Assembly: GCA_016180765.1 (NCBI GenBank) | Contig: JACPAP010000262.1 | Coordinates: forward strand, 1 to 13,606 | Reading direction: 5' to 3' | Length of the DNA: 13,606 nucleotides | Source: Gemmatimonadota bacterium | Lineage (GTDB): Bacteria; Gemmatimonadota; Gemmatimonadetes; Gemmatimonadales; GWC2-71-9 | In this document: positions 6,681 through 13,151 of the stretch, in pieces | Layout: each line of letters begins with the position of its first letter | Position numbering within the stretch: the stretch's first letter is position 1 | Translations under genes and position numbers: made by a program | The notes under the pieces: model-generated | Databases searched by the model: none | Seen by the model: only the letters and a program-made list of their open reading frames with translations | What the model was told of the DNA's origin: nothing

Positions 6681-8260
6681 GAGGCGCTCATGTCCCGAAG
6701 CACCGCGCGCGCCGCGTGGTATCCTGGCAGGGCGGTGACGCCGCCCCCCGGATGGGCGCCGGCGCCGCACAGATAGAGCCCCCGAACCGGCGTGCCATAG
6801 CGGGCCCAGCCCGGCACGGGCCGCATGAAGAACAGCTGGTCCAGCGCCATCTCGCCCTGGAAGATGTTGCCTTCGGTGAGACCCAACCGCTGCTCCAGGT
6901 CGAGCGGGGTCAACACCTGCCGGTGCAGGACGGCCGCTGGGAGGTTCGGCGCGTACTCCGCCAGGACCGCCACTACGGCATCGCCCAGCGCCTCACGCCG
7001 AGCCGCCTCCCACGCGCCGGCCTTGAGGTGATATGGGGCATACTGCACCAGGATCGACATGACATGACGGCCGGGTGGTGCGAGGCTCGGGTCCGTGAGC
7101 GTCGGGATCACGGCTTCCAAGAACGGCCGCTCGGAGACGCCGCCGTACTTGGCGTCGTCGAAAGCCCTCTCCAAGTAGTCCAGGCCGGGCGCCACCATGA
7201 CCGCGCCCCGCAACTCCGCGTCTCCGCCTCCGATCCCGGGAAACCGCGGCAGCTCACCGAGAGCCAGGTGCACTTTGGCGCAGGCTCCTCGCATCCGGAT
7301 GTGGCGGACCTGTCGCACGAAGGCCGGGTCGAGCGCTTCAGGTCCCACCAGCGTGAGGAACGTGCGCTTGGGGTCCGCGCTGGACAGAATGCGTCGGGCC
7401 GGAATCACCTCACCGCCGGCCAGCACCACCTCCACGGCGGCATCCGAACGCACCCCGATGCGCTCCACCGGCGCCGAGGTCCGAATCTCGACCCCTGCGG
7501 CCCGGGCCGCGCCGGCCAGCGCCTCGGCCGCTCGGCCCGTCCCGCCGCGGACCAGGGTCACGCCGCCGGGAGCCTCGCCCGCCGCCAGGTGGTGCAGCAG
7601 GGCGTACGCCGTCCCGGCGCCGCGTGGCCCCTGCATCAGGCCCGGGAGGCCTGCTCCGGCGACGGCCCCCTTGAGCACATCACTCTCGAACCAGTCGTCG
7701 AGCAGGTCGGCCAGCGACATGGGGAGCAGGCGCAGGGTCTCGGCCATCGCCCGCTTGCCGCGCCGGCGTAGTCCCAGGCCAATCGCCGCGAGCCGGAGCA
7801 GGTCGCGAAGCCCGGGATCCGGCAGCCGGGGGGGCTGGCTCTGCCGCACTGCGTCAACCAGGCGCGCCGCGTCGGCAACGGTCCGGCAGAACGCCGGCCA
7901 GCGGGCGGCATCGCCGGAAGAAAACGGCCGAATCGCCTCGGCGGTCTGGGATGGATCACGAAACAGCGACAGGGCGCGGCCGTCCGCCATCGCCACGCGT
8001 GCGGGATCCGGCCAGACCATCTCGAGCCCATAGGTCCTCAGGCGCAGGTCCTCGAAAACGCGGGGGGAGAACGGGCCCATCCGATGCGCGAACGTATCCA
8101 CCCGAAACCCGGGATGGAACTCCTCGGTCACCGTGGCGCCACCGATGACGTCGCGTTGCTCGACCACCACCACGGATAACCCCGCGCGCGCCAGGTAGGC
8201 GGCGGCCGTAAGCCCGTTATGCCCTGCCCCGATGACGATCGCGTCGAACGGCGCGCTCAT
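6677..8260 (-). CDS. FAD-dependent oxidoreductase, CrtI/PYROXD2-like (paralogue 2)
   Basis: A 527-residue flavoprotein of the phytoene-desaturase-like amine-oxidoreductase superfamily. The FAD dinucleotide motif IGAGHNG (10-16) begins the protein and is followed by E34 at the end of the second beta strand, then the IGGATVTEE segment. The C-terminus carries the family signature GLTEGNIFQGE, then LYLCGAGAHPGGG, which binds the FAD. Such proteins oxidise C-C or C-N bonds; those outside carotenoid clusters mostly lack known substrates. No carotenoid genes are nearby. It is a clear paralogue of the adjacent upstream gene, matching it over the full length. The ATG at 8260 overlaps that gene's stop (ATGA), and its own stop overlaps the permease start (GTGA). 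The substrate is unknown; a methylated amine is inferred only from context. Confidence 0.92.
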   Translation of the reverse strand: MSAPFDAIVIGAGHNGLTAAAYLARAGLSVVVVEQRDVIGGATVTEEFHPGFRVDTFAHRMGPFSPRVFEDLRLRTYGLEMVWPDPARVAMADGRALSLFRDPSQTAEAIRPFSSGDAARWPAFCRTVADAARLVDAVRQSQPPRLPDPGLRDLLRLAAIGLGLRRRGKRAMAETLRLLPMSLADLLDDWFESDVLKGAVAGAGLPGLMQGPRGAGTAYALLHHLAAGEAPGGVTLVRGGTGRAAEALAGAARAAGVEIRTSAPVERIGVRSDAAVEVVLAGGEVIPARRILSSADPKRTFLTLVGPEALDPAFVRQVRHIRMRGACAKVHLALGELPRFPGIGGGDAELRGAVMVAPGLDYLERAFDDAKYGGVSERPFLEAVIPTLTDPSLAPPGRHVMSILVQYAPYHLKAGAWEAARREALGDAVVAVLAEYAPNLPAAVLHRQVLTPLDLEQRLGLTEGNIFQGEMALDQLFFMRPVPGWARYGTPVRGLYLCGAGAHPGGGVTALPGYHAARAVLRDMSAS

Positions 8261-9843
8261 TGGCGGAGATCCTTCAAGATCCGGAGCGCGCCGAGCCGGC
8301 CGGGTGCGCCGGAGATCCCGCCGCCGGGATGGGTCCCGGACCCGCACTGGTAATAGCCCGCGATGGGCGTGCGGTACTGAGCCCAGCGCGTCGCGGGCCG
8401 GAGCGAAAACAGCTGGTGGAGCGACAGCTCGCCGTGAAAGATGTTGCCCTCGGTCAAGCCCATCTCCCGCTCCATGTCCGCCGGGGTCAGCACCTGCCGG
8501 TGCAGAATGGCGCTCTTGAGGTTGGGCGCGAACTGCGACAGCGTGTCGATCACCGTGTCGCCGAAGGCTTCCCGCCGCGCATCGGTCCACCCGCCGTTCA
8601 GCTGGTAGGGCGCGTACTGCACGAAGATGGACATCACGTGCTTGCCGGGAGGCGCCATCCCGGGATCGATCAGCGAAGGAATCACGATGTCCAGGTACGG
8701 GCGGCGGCTGAAGGCGCCGTACTTGGCGTCGTCGTAGGCGCGCTCCAGGTACTCCACGCTCGGGCTGATGGAGATGGCACCACGGAGATGCGGCCCGAAT
8801 CCTGGCAGGCAGGTGAAGTCGGGCAGCTCGCTCAATGCCAGGTTCACCTTTCCGGAGGACCCACGGATCCGGAACCGGCGAATGTCTGCGACCAGCTCAC
8901 CCGGCAGCTCCGCCGGATCCACCAGCTCCAGGAAGGTGCGCTTGGGGTCGAGTGCCGACACCACCACCCTTGCCCCGATCTGCTCGCCGCTTTCCAGCAC
9001 CACGCCCCGCGCGCGCCCTCCGCGCGTGATCACACGGGCCACGGCGGCGCCGGTCCGAAGCGTGACACCCCGGCGCTCTGCGGCGGTGGCGATCGCGTTG
9101 CTCACGGCGCCCGTCCCGCCACGCGCGAAGCCCCAGGCGCGGAACACGCCGTCGATCTCGCCCAGGTAATGGTGGAGCAGCACGTACGCGGTCCCGGGTG
9201 AGCGGGGGCCCAGGAAGGTGCCGATGATCCCGCTGGCCGACATCGTCGCCTTGAGGGATTCGGTCTCGAACCACTCTTCCAGGTAGTCCGCGGCGCTCAT
9301 GGTCATGAGCTTCACCAGGGCATGGAACCGGTCGGCGCCCAGGCCGCGGACGTATCGCCCCAACCGGAGCAGCCCGGCCAGGTCGCTCGGAGCGAACGAC
9401 GTGACGTCGGGCGGGATCATCCCCAGTACCGGCTTGACGGCGAACGCCAGCTGGTGCATCAGGCGCCCGAACTCGTCGTACGCGTCGGCGTCGCGCGGCG
9501 AGTGCCGGTACAGTTCCCGCCGGGTGAGATCGTGGTCCGCCCACCGCACCAGGTAGTCGCCATTGGGGAGCGGCGTGAAGGTGCTCTCCAGGGGCAGGAT
9601 CTCCAGCCCGCACGCCGGGAGGTCGAGATCACGGATGATCTCGGGCCGGAGCAGGCTCACCACGTAGGAGCACACGGAGTACTTGAAGCCCGGGAACACC
9701 TCTTCCGTGACGGCGGCGCCGCCCACCAGATGGCGGCGCTCGAGCACCAGCACGCGGAGCCCGGCTCGCCCCAGGTAGGCGGCGTTGACCAGCCCGTTGT
9801 GGCCGCCGCCGATCACGATGGCGTCGAAACCGGCGCGCTTCAT
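8257..9843 (-). CDS. FAD-dependent oxidoreductase, CrtI/PYROXD2-like (paralogue 1)
   Basis: A 528-residue flavoprotein of the same family as the gene that follows it. The FAD motif IGGGHNG (11-17) with E35 opens the protein, then VGGAAVTEE, and the C-terminus has GLTEGNIFHGE, QLFSLRP and CGSGTHPGGG. Shared internal blocks with the downstream paralogue include PKRTFL, YLERA-DDAKYG, APPG-HVMSI-VQYAPY and RQVLTP, showing a tandem duplication kept in series. No signal peptide or membrane segment is seen, so it is probably cytoplasmic. The ATG at 9843 is fixed by the ATGA overlap with the upstream GcvT-fold gene; an open extension to about 10011 only mirrors that gene. Two flavoproteins may form a heteromer or act on successive substrates. 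The reaction is not known. Confidence 0.92.
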   Translation of the reverse strand: MKRAGFDAIVIGGGHNGLVNAAYLGRAGLRVLVLERRHLVGGAAVTEEVFPGFKYSVCSYVVSLLRPEIIRDLDLPACGLEILPLESTFTPLPNGDYLVRWADHDLTRRELYRHSPRDADAYDEFGRLMHQLAFAVKPVLGMIPPDVTSFAPSDLAGLLRLGRYVRGLGADRFHALVKLMTMSAADYLEEWFETESLKATMSASGIIGTFLGPRSPGTAYVLLHHYLGEIDGVFRAWGFARGGTGAVSNAIATAAERRGVTLRTGAAVARVITRGGRARGVVLESGEQIGARVVVSALDPKRTFLELVDPAELPGELVADIRRFRIRGSSGKVNLALSELPDFTCLPGFGPHLRGAISISPSVEYLERAYDDAKYGAFSRRPYLDIVIPSLIDPGMAPPGKHVMSIFVQYAPYQLNGGWTDARREAFGDTVIDTLSQFAPNLKSAILHRQVLTPADMEREMGLTEGNIFHGELSLHQLFSLRPATRWAQYRTPIAGYYQCGSGTHPGGGISGAPGRLGALRILKDLRQ

Positions 9844-11027
9844 GCGCGCTTTCGCTCCGGGTTGAAGAACGGCAGCTCGCGCACGCGGGCCGGGGCGCGG
9901 CGGCGGCGGTGCTCCACAGTCACCTCCATCGCGAGGCTGGTCCCCGGCGCCGTGTGCGGGGCCCGAACGTGGGCCAGGGCGATGTACTGCTTGAGGAGCG
10001 GCGACCAGCACCCGCTGGTGGCGTAACCCACCTGCTCATCGCCGGCGTACACCGGGACGCTGGTGCGCCAGGCCGCGGCTGGGAGCTCTACCGGTAACCC
10101 GGCCTCGGCATACAGCCGCTCCAGCGCGTCCCACTCGATCTCCAGGCCCCGCAGCTGCCACGTAGGGGGACGGGCCTGCTCCGCCCGGAGCGCGCGCTGG
10201 CCCACGAAGTAACCCTTGTCCAGCCGCACCGTCCACCCGAGGCCCAATTCGAACGGGGAAGACGTGCGGGCCAGGATCAACGCCTTGCGGGCGGGAACGT
10301 AGTCCACGTCAATGAGGATCAGACCAGCCTCGATCCGGGCGATATCCAGCGCCAGCATGCCGGCCGGGGTGAGTCCGTAGGGTTGCCCTGCCGCGATCAG
10401 GTGGTCCCACATCCGCTCGGCGTGCCGGCCGTCGAACCACAGCTCATACCCCAGATCGCCGGTGTAGCCGGTCCGGGTGATGGTGAGCGGGATGTCGCGC
10501 ACTTGGGCCCTGGTGGCTCGAAAGAAGCGAAGGCTATCGAGGTCGGCCTCCAGCGCGTCTCGCAGGATGGCGCGCGACGCGGGTCCCTGCACCGCCAACG
10601 CCGCCGTCGAGTCGGACACGTCGTCGATCGTCGCGTCCAGTCCGGCGCTGTTTTCGTGTAGCCACCGGAGATTCGGCTCGGCCGCGGTGAGCCGGAGCAG
10701 GTCCTCGTCCAGGCGGGTGATCGTCCCGTCATCCAGCACCTTGCCCGCTTCGTCGCACCAGGGCGTGTACATGACCTGCCCCACGGCGCACCGCCGGATG
10801 TCCCGGGTGACGATGCGATCCAGCAGCCGCGCCGCATCTGGCCCGCGGACCAGGTACTTGTAGAGCGGGGACACGTCCAGCAGCGCCGCCGCGCTGCGGA
10901 TGGCCCAGTACTCGCGGTCGTGGCTCAGCTCGTACGAGCTGGCGACGACGCACCCCGCCCAGCGACGCCAGTTCTGCGCCTGGCACAGGAGCGCGGTGCG
11001 CGAGTGAAAGGGCGTGGTGCGGAGCAT
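9840..11027 (-). CDS. GcvT-fold aminomethyltransferase family protein
   Basis: A 395-residue stand-alone protein with the glycine-cleavage T-protein fold. Such proteins use tetrahydrofolate to take a methyl or methylene group from an amine or sulfur compound. Landmarks are VLDDGTI (97-103), carrying the Asp-Asp of T-proteins, VQGPASR (147-152), RTGYTGDLGYEL (185-196), RIEAGL (231-236) and FVGQRAL (274-280), followed by a C-terminal barrel (about 295-385). The N-terminus (TTPFHSRT...W.RWAGCVVASSYELSHDREY) is the form seen in catabolic GcvT-like proteins and in the folate domain of dimethylglycine/sarcosine dehydrogenases. No gcvP or gcvH is present, so glycine cleavage is unlikely. The ATG at 11027 starts the conserved N-terminus; the ribosome site is weak. 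First gene of the four-gene operon; its stop overlaps the next ATG (ATGA). Confidence 0.9.
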   Translation of the reverse strand: MLRTTPFHSRTALLCQAQNWRRWAGCVVASSYELSHDREYWAIRSAAALLDVSPLYKYLVRGPDAARLLDRIVTRDIRRCAVGQVMYTPWCDEAGKVLDDGTITRLDEDLLRLTAAEPNLRWLHENSAGLDATIDDVSDSTAALAVQGPASRAILRDALEADLDSLRFFRATRAQVRDIPLTITRTGYTGDLGYELWFDGRHAERMWDHLIAAGQPYGLTPAGMLALDIARIEAGLILIDVDYVPARKALILARTSSPFELGLGWTVRLDKGYFVGQRALRAEQARPPTWQLRGLEIEWDALERLYAEAGLPVELPAAAWRTSVPVYAGDEQVGYATSGCWSPLLKQYIALAHVRAPHTAPGTSLAMEVTVEHRRRRAPARVRELPFFNPERKRA

Positions 11028-11080
11028 AGGCGCGGCACAATCTACGGCGGGACTCGGGGAAGCCGGAAGACGGGCGAAGG

Positions 11081-11118
11081 TTGAATGTCGAACCAGGAAT
11101 CTTGAATCTCGAATTGGC
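11081..11118. repeat. Degenerate AT-richer intergenic repeat, copy B
   Basis: Between the two divergent GcvT-fold genes a run of loosely repeated units appears (TTGAATGTCGAACC, GGAATC, TTGAATCTCGAATT). It is much less GC-rich than its surroundings and resembles the segment at 5306-5350. A further unit, TTGTTCGATATTCC (11141-11154), follows. It is probably simple degenerate intergenic sequence; part of it may have been taken up into promoters. Confidence 0.4.
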
Positions 11119-11123
11119 GACTT

Positions 11124-11152
11124 TTGACCTTCGGCATACCTTGTTCGATATT
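11124..11152 (+). promoter_or_regulatory. Candidate sigma-70 promoter of the DmdA-like gene
   Basis: TTGACC (11124-11129, 5 of 6 matches to the -35 consensus) and GATATT (11147-11152, 4 of 6 to the -10) are separated by 17 bp and point toward the ATG at 11202. Transcription would start near 11159, giving a leader of about 43 nt. It is the best-matching promoter I saw in the window, but it lies in low-complexity intergenic sequence. Confidence 0.4.
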
Positions 11153-11201
11153 CCCCGGCCGATTCCTGCCATTGCCGACCTGTGGCCACCGCGAGAGGAC
11201 T

Positions 11202-12377
11202 ATGCCGACGAGCACCAAGCCCAAGAGGACGCCCAAGTTGTTCGACATGTCGCTCATCCAGCGCGGCGCCCGGCTGCGGCGGTCGGCGTACTTCGAGGCC
11301 ACGCTGCGCTCAGGCTGCCGGGGCTATACGGTCTACAACCACATGTTCCTGCCGATCGCCTACGACGATCTGGAGAAGGAATACTGGAAGCTCCTGAATG
11401 ACGTGACCGTCTGGGACGTGGCCGTCGAGCGGCAAGTGGAGATCACGGGGCGGGATGCGTTCGCCCTCACCAATCTGCTCACGCCGCGAGACCTCACCCA
11501 GTGCGCCGTGGGCCAGGGCAAGTACGTGGTGATCACGGCGGAGGACGGTGGCATCATCAATGACCCCGTGTTGCTCCGCCTGGGCGAGAACCACTTCTGG
11601 CTGGCGCTGGCGGACAGCGATGTGCTGCTGTGGGCCAAGGGCGTGGCCTACCGATCGGGGCTGGAGGTCACCATTCGCGAGCCGGACGTCTCGCCCATGC
11701 AGATTCAGGGTCCCAAGTCCAAACCGGTGTTGGAGAAGTTGTTCGGGTCACGCGTGCTCGACATGCCGTACTACCACTTCTTCGAGGCAAAGCTCGATGG
11801 GATTCCCGTCATCGTGACCCGGACCGGCTGGACCGGCGAGGTGGGCTACGAGATCTACCTGCGCGACGGGAGCCGCGGGGGCGAGCTGTGGGACCGCGTC
11901 ATGGATGCGGGCCAGCCGTTCGGCATCGCGCCCACCGGCCCCTCGGACATTCGGCGGATCGAGGCCGGGATCCTGAACTATGGGATCGACATGACGCTGG
12001 AAAACAATCCCTATGAGGTGGGGCTGGGCTGGCTGGTAGGCCTCGACCAGGAGGCTGACTTCATCGGTAAGGACGCGCTGCGCCGGATCAAGGCCGCTGG
12101 GGTGCGGCGCAAGCTCGTCGGGGTCGAAATCGAGGGCCCCAAGCTCGATCTCAACATGACCCGGTGGCCGGTACGGAACGGGCGCGAAACCACCGGCTTC
12201 ATCACGTCGGCCGTCTACTCGCCGCGGCTCAAGAAGAACATCGGCTACGCCCACGTGCCCGTGGAGCACGCCGCGCTCGGGACCACGCTGGTGGCCGACG
12301 TGCCGCACGGCGAGGCAGCGCTGACGGTGGTGCGGAAGCCGTTCGTGGATCCCGAAAAAGAGATTCCCAAGAGCTGA
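11202..12377 (+). CDS. DmdA-like GcvT-fold protein (tetrahydrofolate-dependent demethylase family)
   Basis: A 391-residue protein of the GcvT fold whose pattern is nearer to dimethylsulfoniopropionate demethylase DmdA than to glycine-cleavage T-protein. DmdA-like marks are YTVYNHM (42-48), EYWKL (60-64), VWDVAVERQVEITG (70-83), IINDPVLLRL (118-127), where Asn-Asp-Pro replaces the Asp-Asp of T-proteins, and WLALADSD (133-140). General GcvT marks are IQGPKS (168-173), RTGWTGEVGYEI (207-218), RRIEAGIL (251-258) and FIGKDAL (287-293). The start is the ATG at 11202, close after GAGAGG (11193-11198); an in-frame extension to 11124 is intergenic repeat. It diverges from the other GcvT-fold gene. No dmdB, dmdC or dmdD is present, and many soil homologues are not proven to act on DMSP, so another methyl donor is quite possible. 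Confidence 0.88.
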   Translation: MPTSTKPKRTPKLFDMSLIQRGARLRRSAYFEATLRSGCRGYTVYNHMFLPIAYDDLEKEYWKLLNDVTVWDVAVERQVEITGRDAFALTNLLTPRDLTQCAVGQGKYVVITAEDGGIINDPVLLRLGENHFWLALADSDVLLWAKGVAYRSGLEVTIREPDVSPMQIQGPKSKPVLEKLFGSRVLDMPYYHFFEAKLDGIPVIVTRTGWTGEVGYEIYLRDGSRGGELWDRVMDAGQPFGIAPTGPSDIRRIEAGILNYGIDMTLENNPYEVGLGWLVGLDQEADFIGKDALRRIKAAGVRRKLVGVEIEGPKLDLNMTRWPVRNGRETTGFITSAVYSPRLKKNIGYAHVPVEHAALGTTLVADVPHGEAALTVVRKPFVDPEKEIPKS

Positions 12378-12701
12378 ACCGCGGTAGGCTGCTGGGCCGC
12401 GCTGGATCCAGACCCCCGTTTCCTGCGTCGCCAACTGACCGCGCGCGGCATGCATTCCTTCGTATGTGTCCCGTTGCCGGGACCCACGGGCCGCTGGGGT
12501 GCCTGAGCCTGGCCTGTAATTGGTCACTGGCTGGAGGTCGCGCCGAGGCAGTGGACCGTTGAGGAGAGTGTAGGGACCATGGGGACAACATGGCGCTCTT
12601 CGCACCGGCGCCGGAGGATGAAAGCCCCTTCACAAACATCTTAAGGAACGCTCACTCCGCAGCTCGCATTCTTTGAATAACCCGGGTCCGGATTATCCAG
12701 G
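12378..12701. other. 324-bp intergenic region, no confident gene
   Basis: No protein-coding gene or stable RNA can be supported. It holds two modest stem-forming pairs without a T-run (CGCGG at 12380-12384 with CCGCG at 12397-12401; CCCGT at 12470-12474 with ACGGG at 12486-12490). It also holds two tiny overlapping frames that could be leader peptides (ATG 12579, 21 codons; ATG 12590, 28 codons ending at 12676), and at its right end the palindrome described separately. It probably carries the promoter of the Rrf2-cytochrome transcript. Confidence 0.6.
12677..12696. promoter_or_regulatory. 20-bp palindrome just upstream of the Rrf2 gene, candidate operator
   Basis: ATAACCCGGGTCCGGATTAT is symmetrical at 8 of 10 positions per arm (ATAA-n-CCGG-nn-CCGG-n-TTAT). 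It ends 5 bp before the ATG at 12702, covering the place of the ribosome site. Rrf2 regulators bind dyad sites and usually control their own gene, so autoregulation by the adjacent gene is the natural reading. The half-site does not match the NsrR or IscR consensus that I know. Confidence 0.5.
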
Positions 12702-13151
12702 ATGCACCTCACCAGAGGAAGCGAGTACGCCCTTCGCGGGTTGACGGTTCTGGCCTCGCATCCCCGGGGTGAGGCCGTCTCGCTCGCCGACATCGCCGCG
12801 ACCCAATCCACACCCGCCGCATACCTGGCCAAGGTTTTCCAGAGGCTCGTGCGCTACGGGCTGCTCGTCGCCGCGCCGGGTCGAGGCCATGGGTATGCGC
12901 TGGCGCGCGCACCGGAGGAGATCTCGATCCGCCAAGTCCTGGAGGGTGTGGAAGGACCGAGACTGTTTCAGCACTGTCTGCTTTGGCGCACCAACCGCGC
13001 CGACAGTGGCCCCTGCCCGCTGCACGATCACCTGAAGGGGGTTCTTTCACAACTCACGCTGCGCCTGGAGGGAATCAGTTTAGCCGACTACGCGGCTACG
13101 TCCGCTCCTGACGTGCTCCGCTCCGCCACCGCCTCAGGAGCAATACCATGA
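12702..13151 (+). CDS. Rrf2-family transcriptional regulator
   Basis: A 149-residue cytoplasmic DNA-binding protein of the Rrf2 family (IscR, NsrR, CymR, RsrR). The winged-helix part has SEYALRGLTVLA (7-18), the recognition region around PAAYLAKVFQRLVRYGLL (38-55) and the wing GRGHGYALAR (60-69). E8 occupies the place of the conserved acidic residue that ligands the cluster in NsrR/RsrR. Only two cysteines are present, C92 and C105 (C-x12-C, in HCLLW and GPCPLH), not the three of IscR or NsrR. If it binds an Fe-S cluster, another residue must complete the set. Only a weak AGG precedes the ATG, and a 20-bp palindrome covers the site. Its TGA overlaps the next ATG (ATGA), so it probably controls the cytochrome gene that follows, for example in response to oxygen, NO or redox state. 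Confidence 0.92.
   Translation: MHLTRGSEYALRGLTVLASHPRGEAVSLADIAATQSTPAAYLAKVFQRLVRYGLLVAAPGRGHGYALARAPEEISIRQVLEGVEGPRLFQHCLLWRTNRADSGPCPLHDHLKGVLSQLTLRLEGISLADYAATSAPDVLRSATASGAIP

Noticed and set aside
6681..6770. Upstream start for the permease
   Set aside because: The extra Arg-rich residues read the neighbouring oxidoreductase gene in another frame; GTG at 6680 gives the usual N-terminus and the overlap pattern of the operon.
8260..9201. 313-codon plus-strand frame across the first flavoprotein gene
   Set aside because: It is a shadow of the strongly conserved FAD oxidoreductase on the other strand, with no ribosome site or recognisable domain.
6677..9843. Carotenoid desaturase (crtI) assignment for the two flavoproteins
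   Set aside because: The superfamily is right, but no crtB, crtE or other carotenoid gene is nearby, and the C-terminal signature fits the broader PYROXD2-like group.
11028..11189. 54-residue extension of the GcvT-fold protein, and in-frame extension of the DmdA-like gene to 11124
   Set aside because: Both would translate degenerate intergenic repeat; conserved N-termini begin at 11027 and 11202.
9840..12377. Glycine cleavage system
   Set aside because: No gcvP or gcvH is present; one GcvT-fold protein is DmdA-like and both sit with flavoproteins and a permease.
12380..12401. Intrinsic terminator after the DmdA-like gene
   Set aside because: A 5-bp GC stem with a 12-nt loop and no following T-run is too weak to call.
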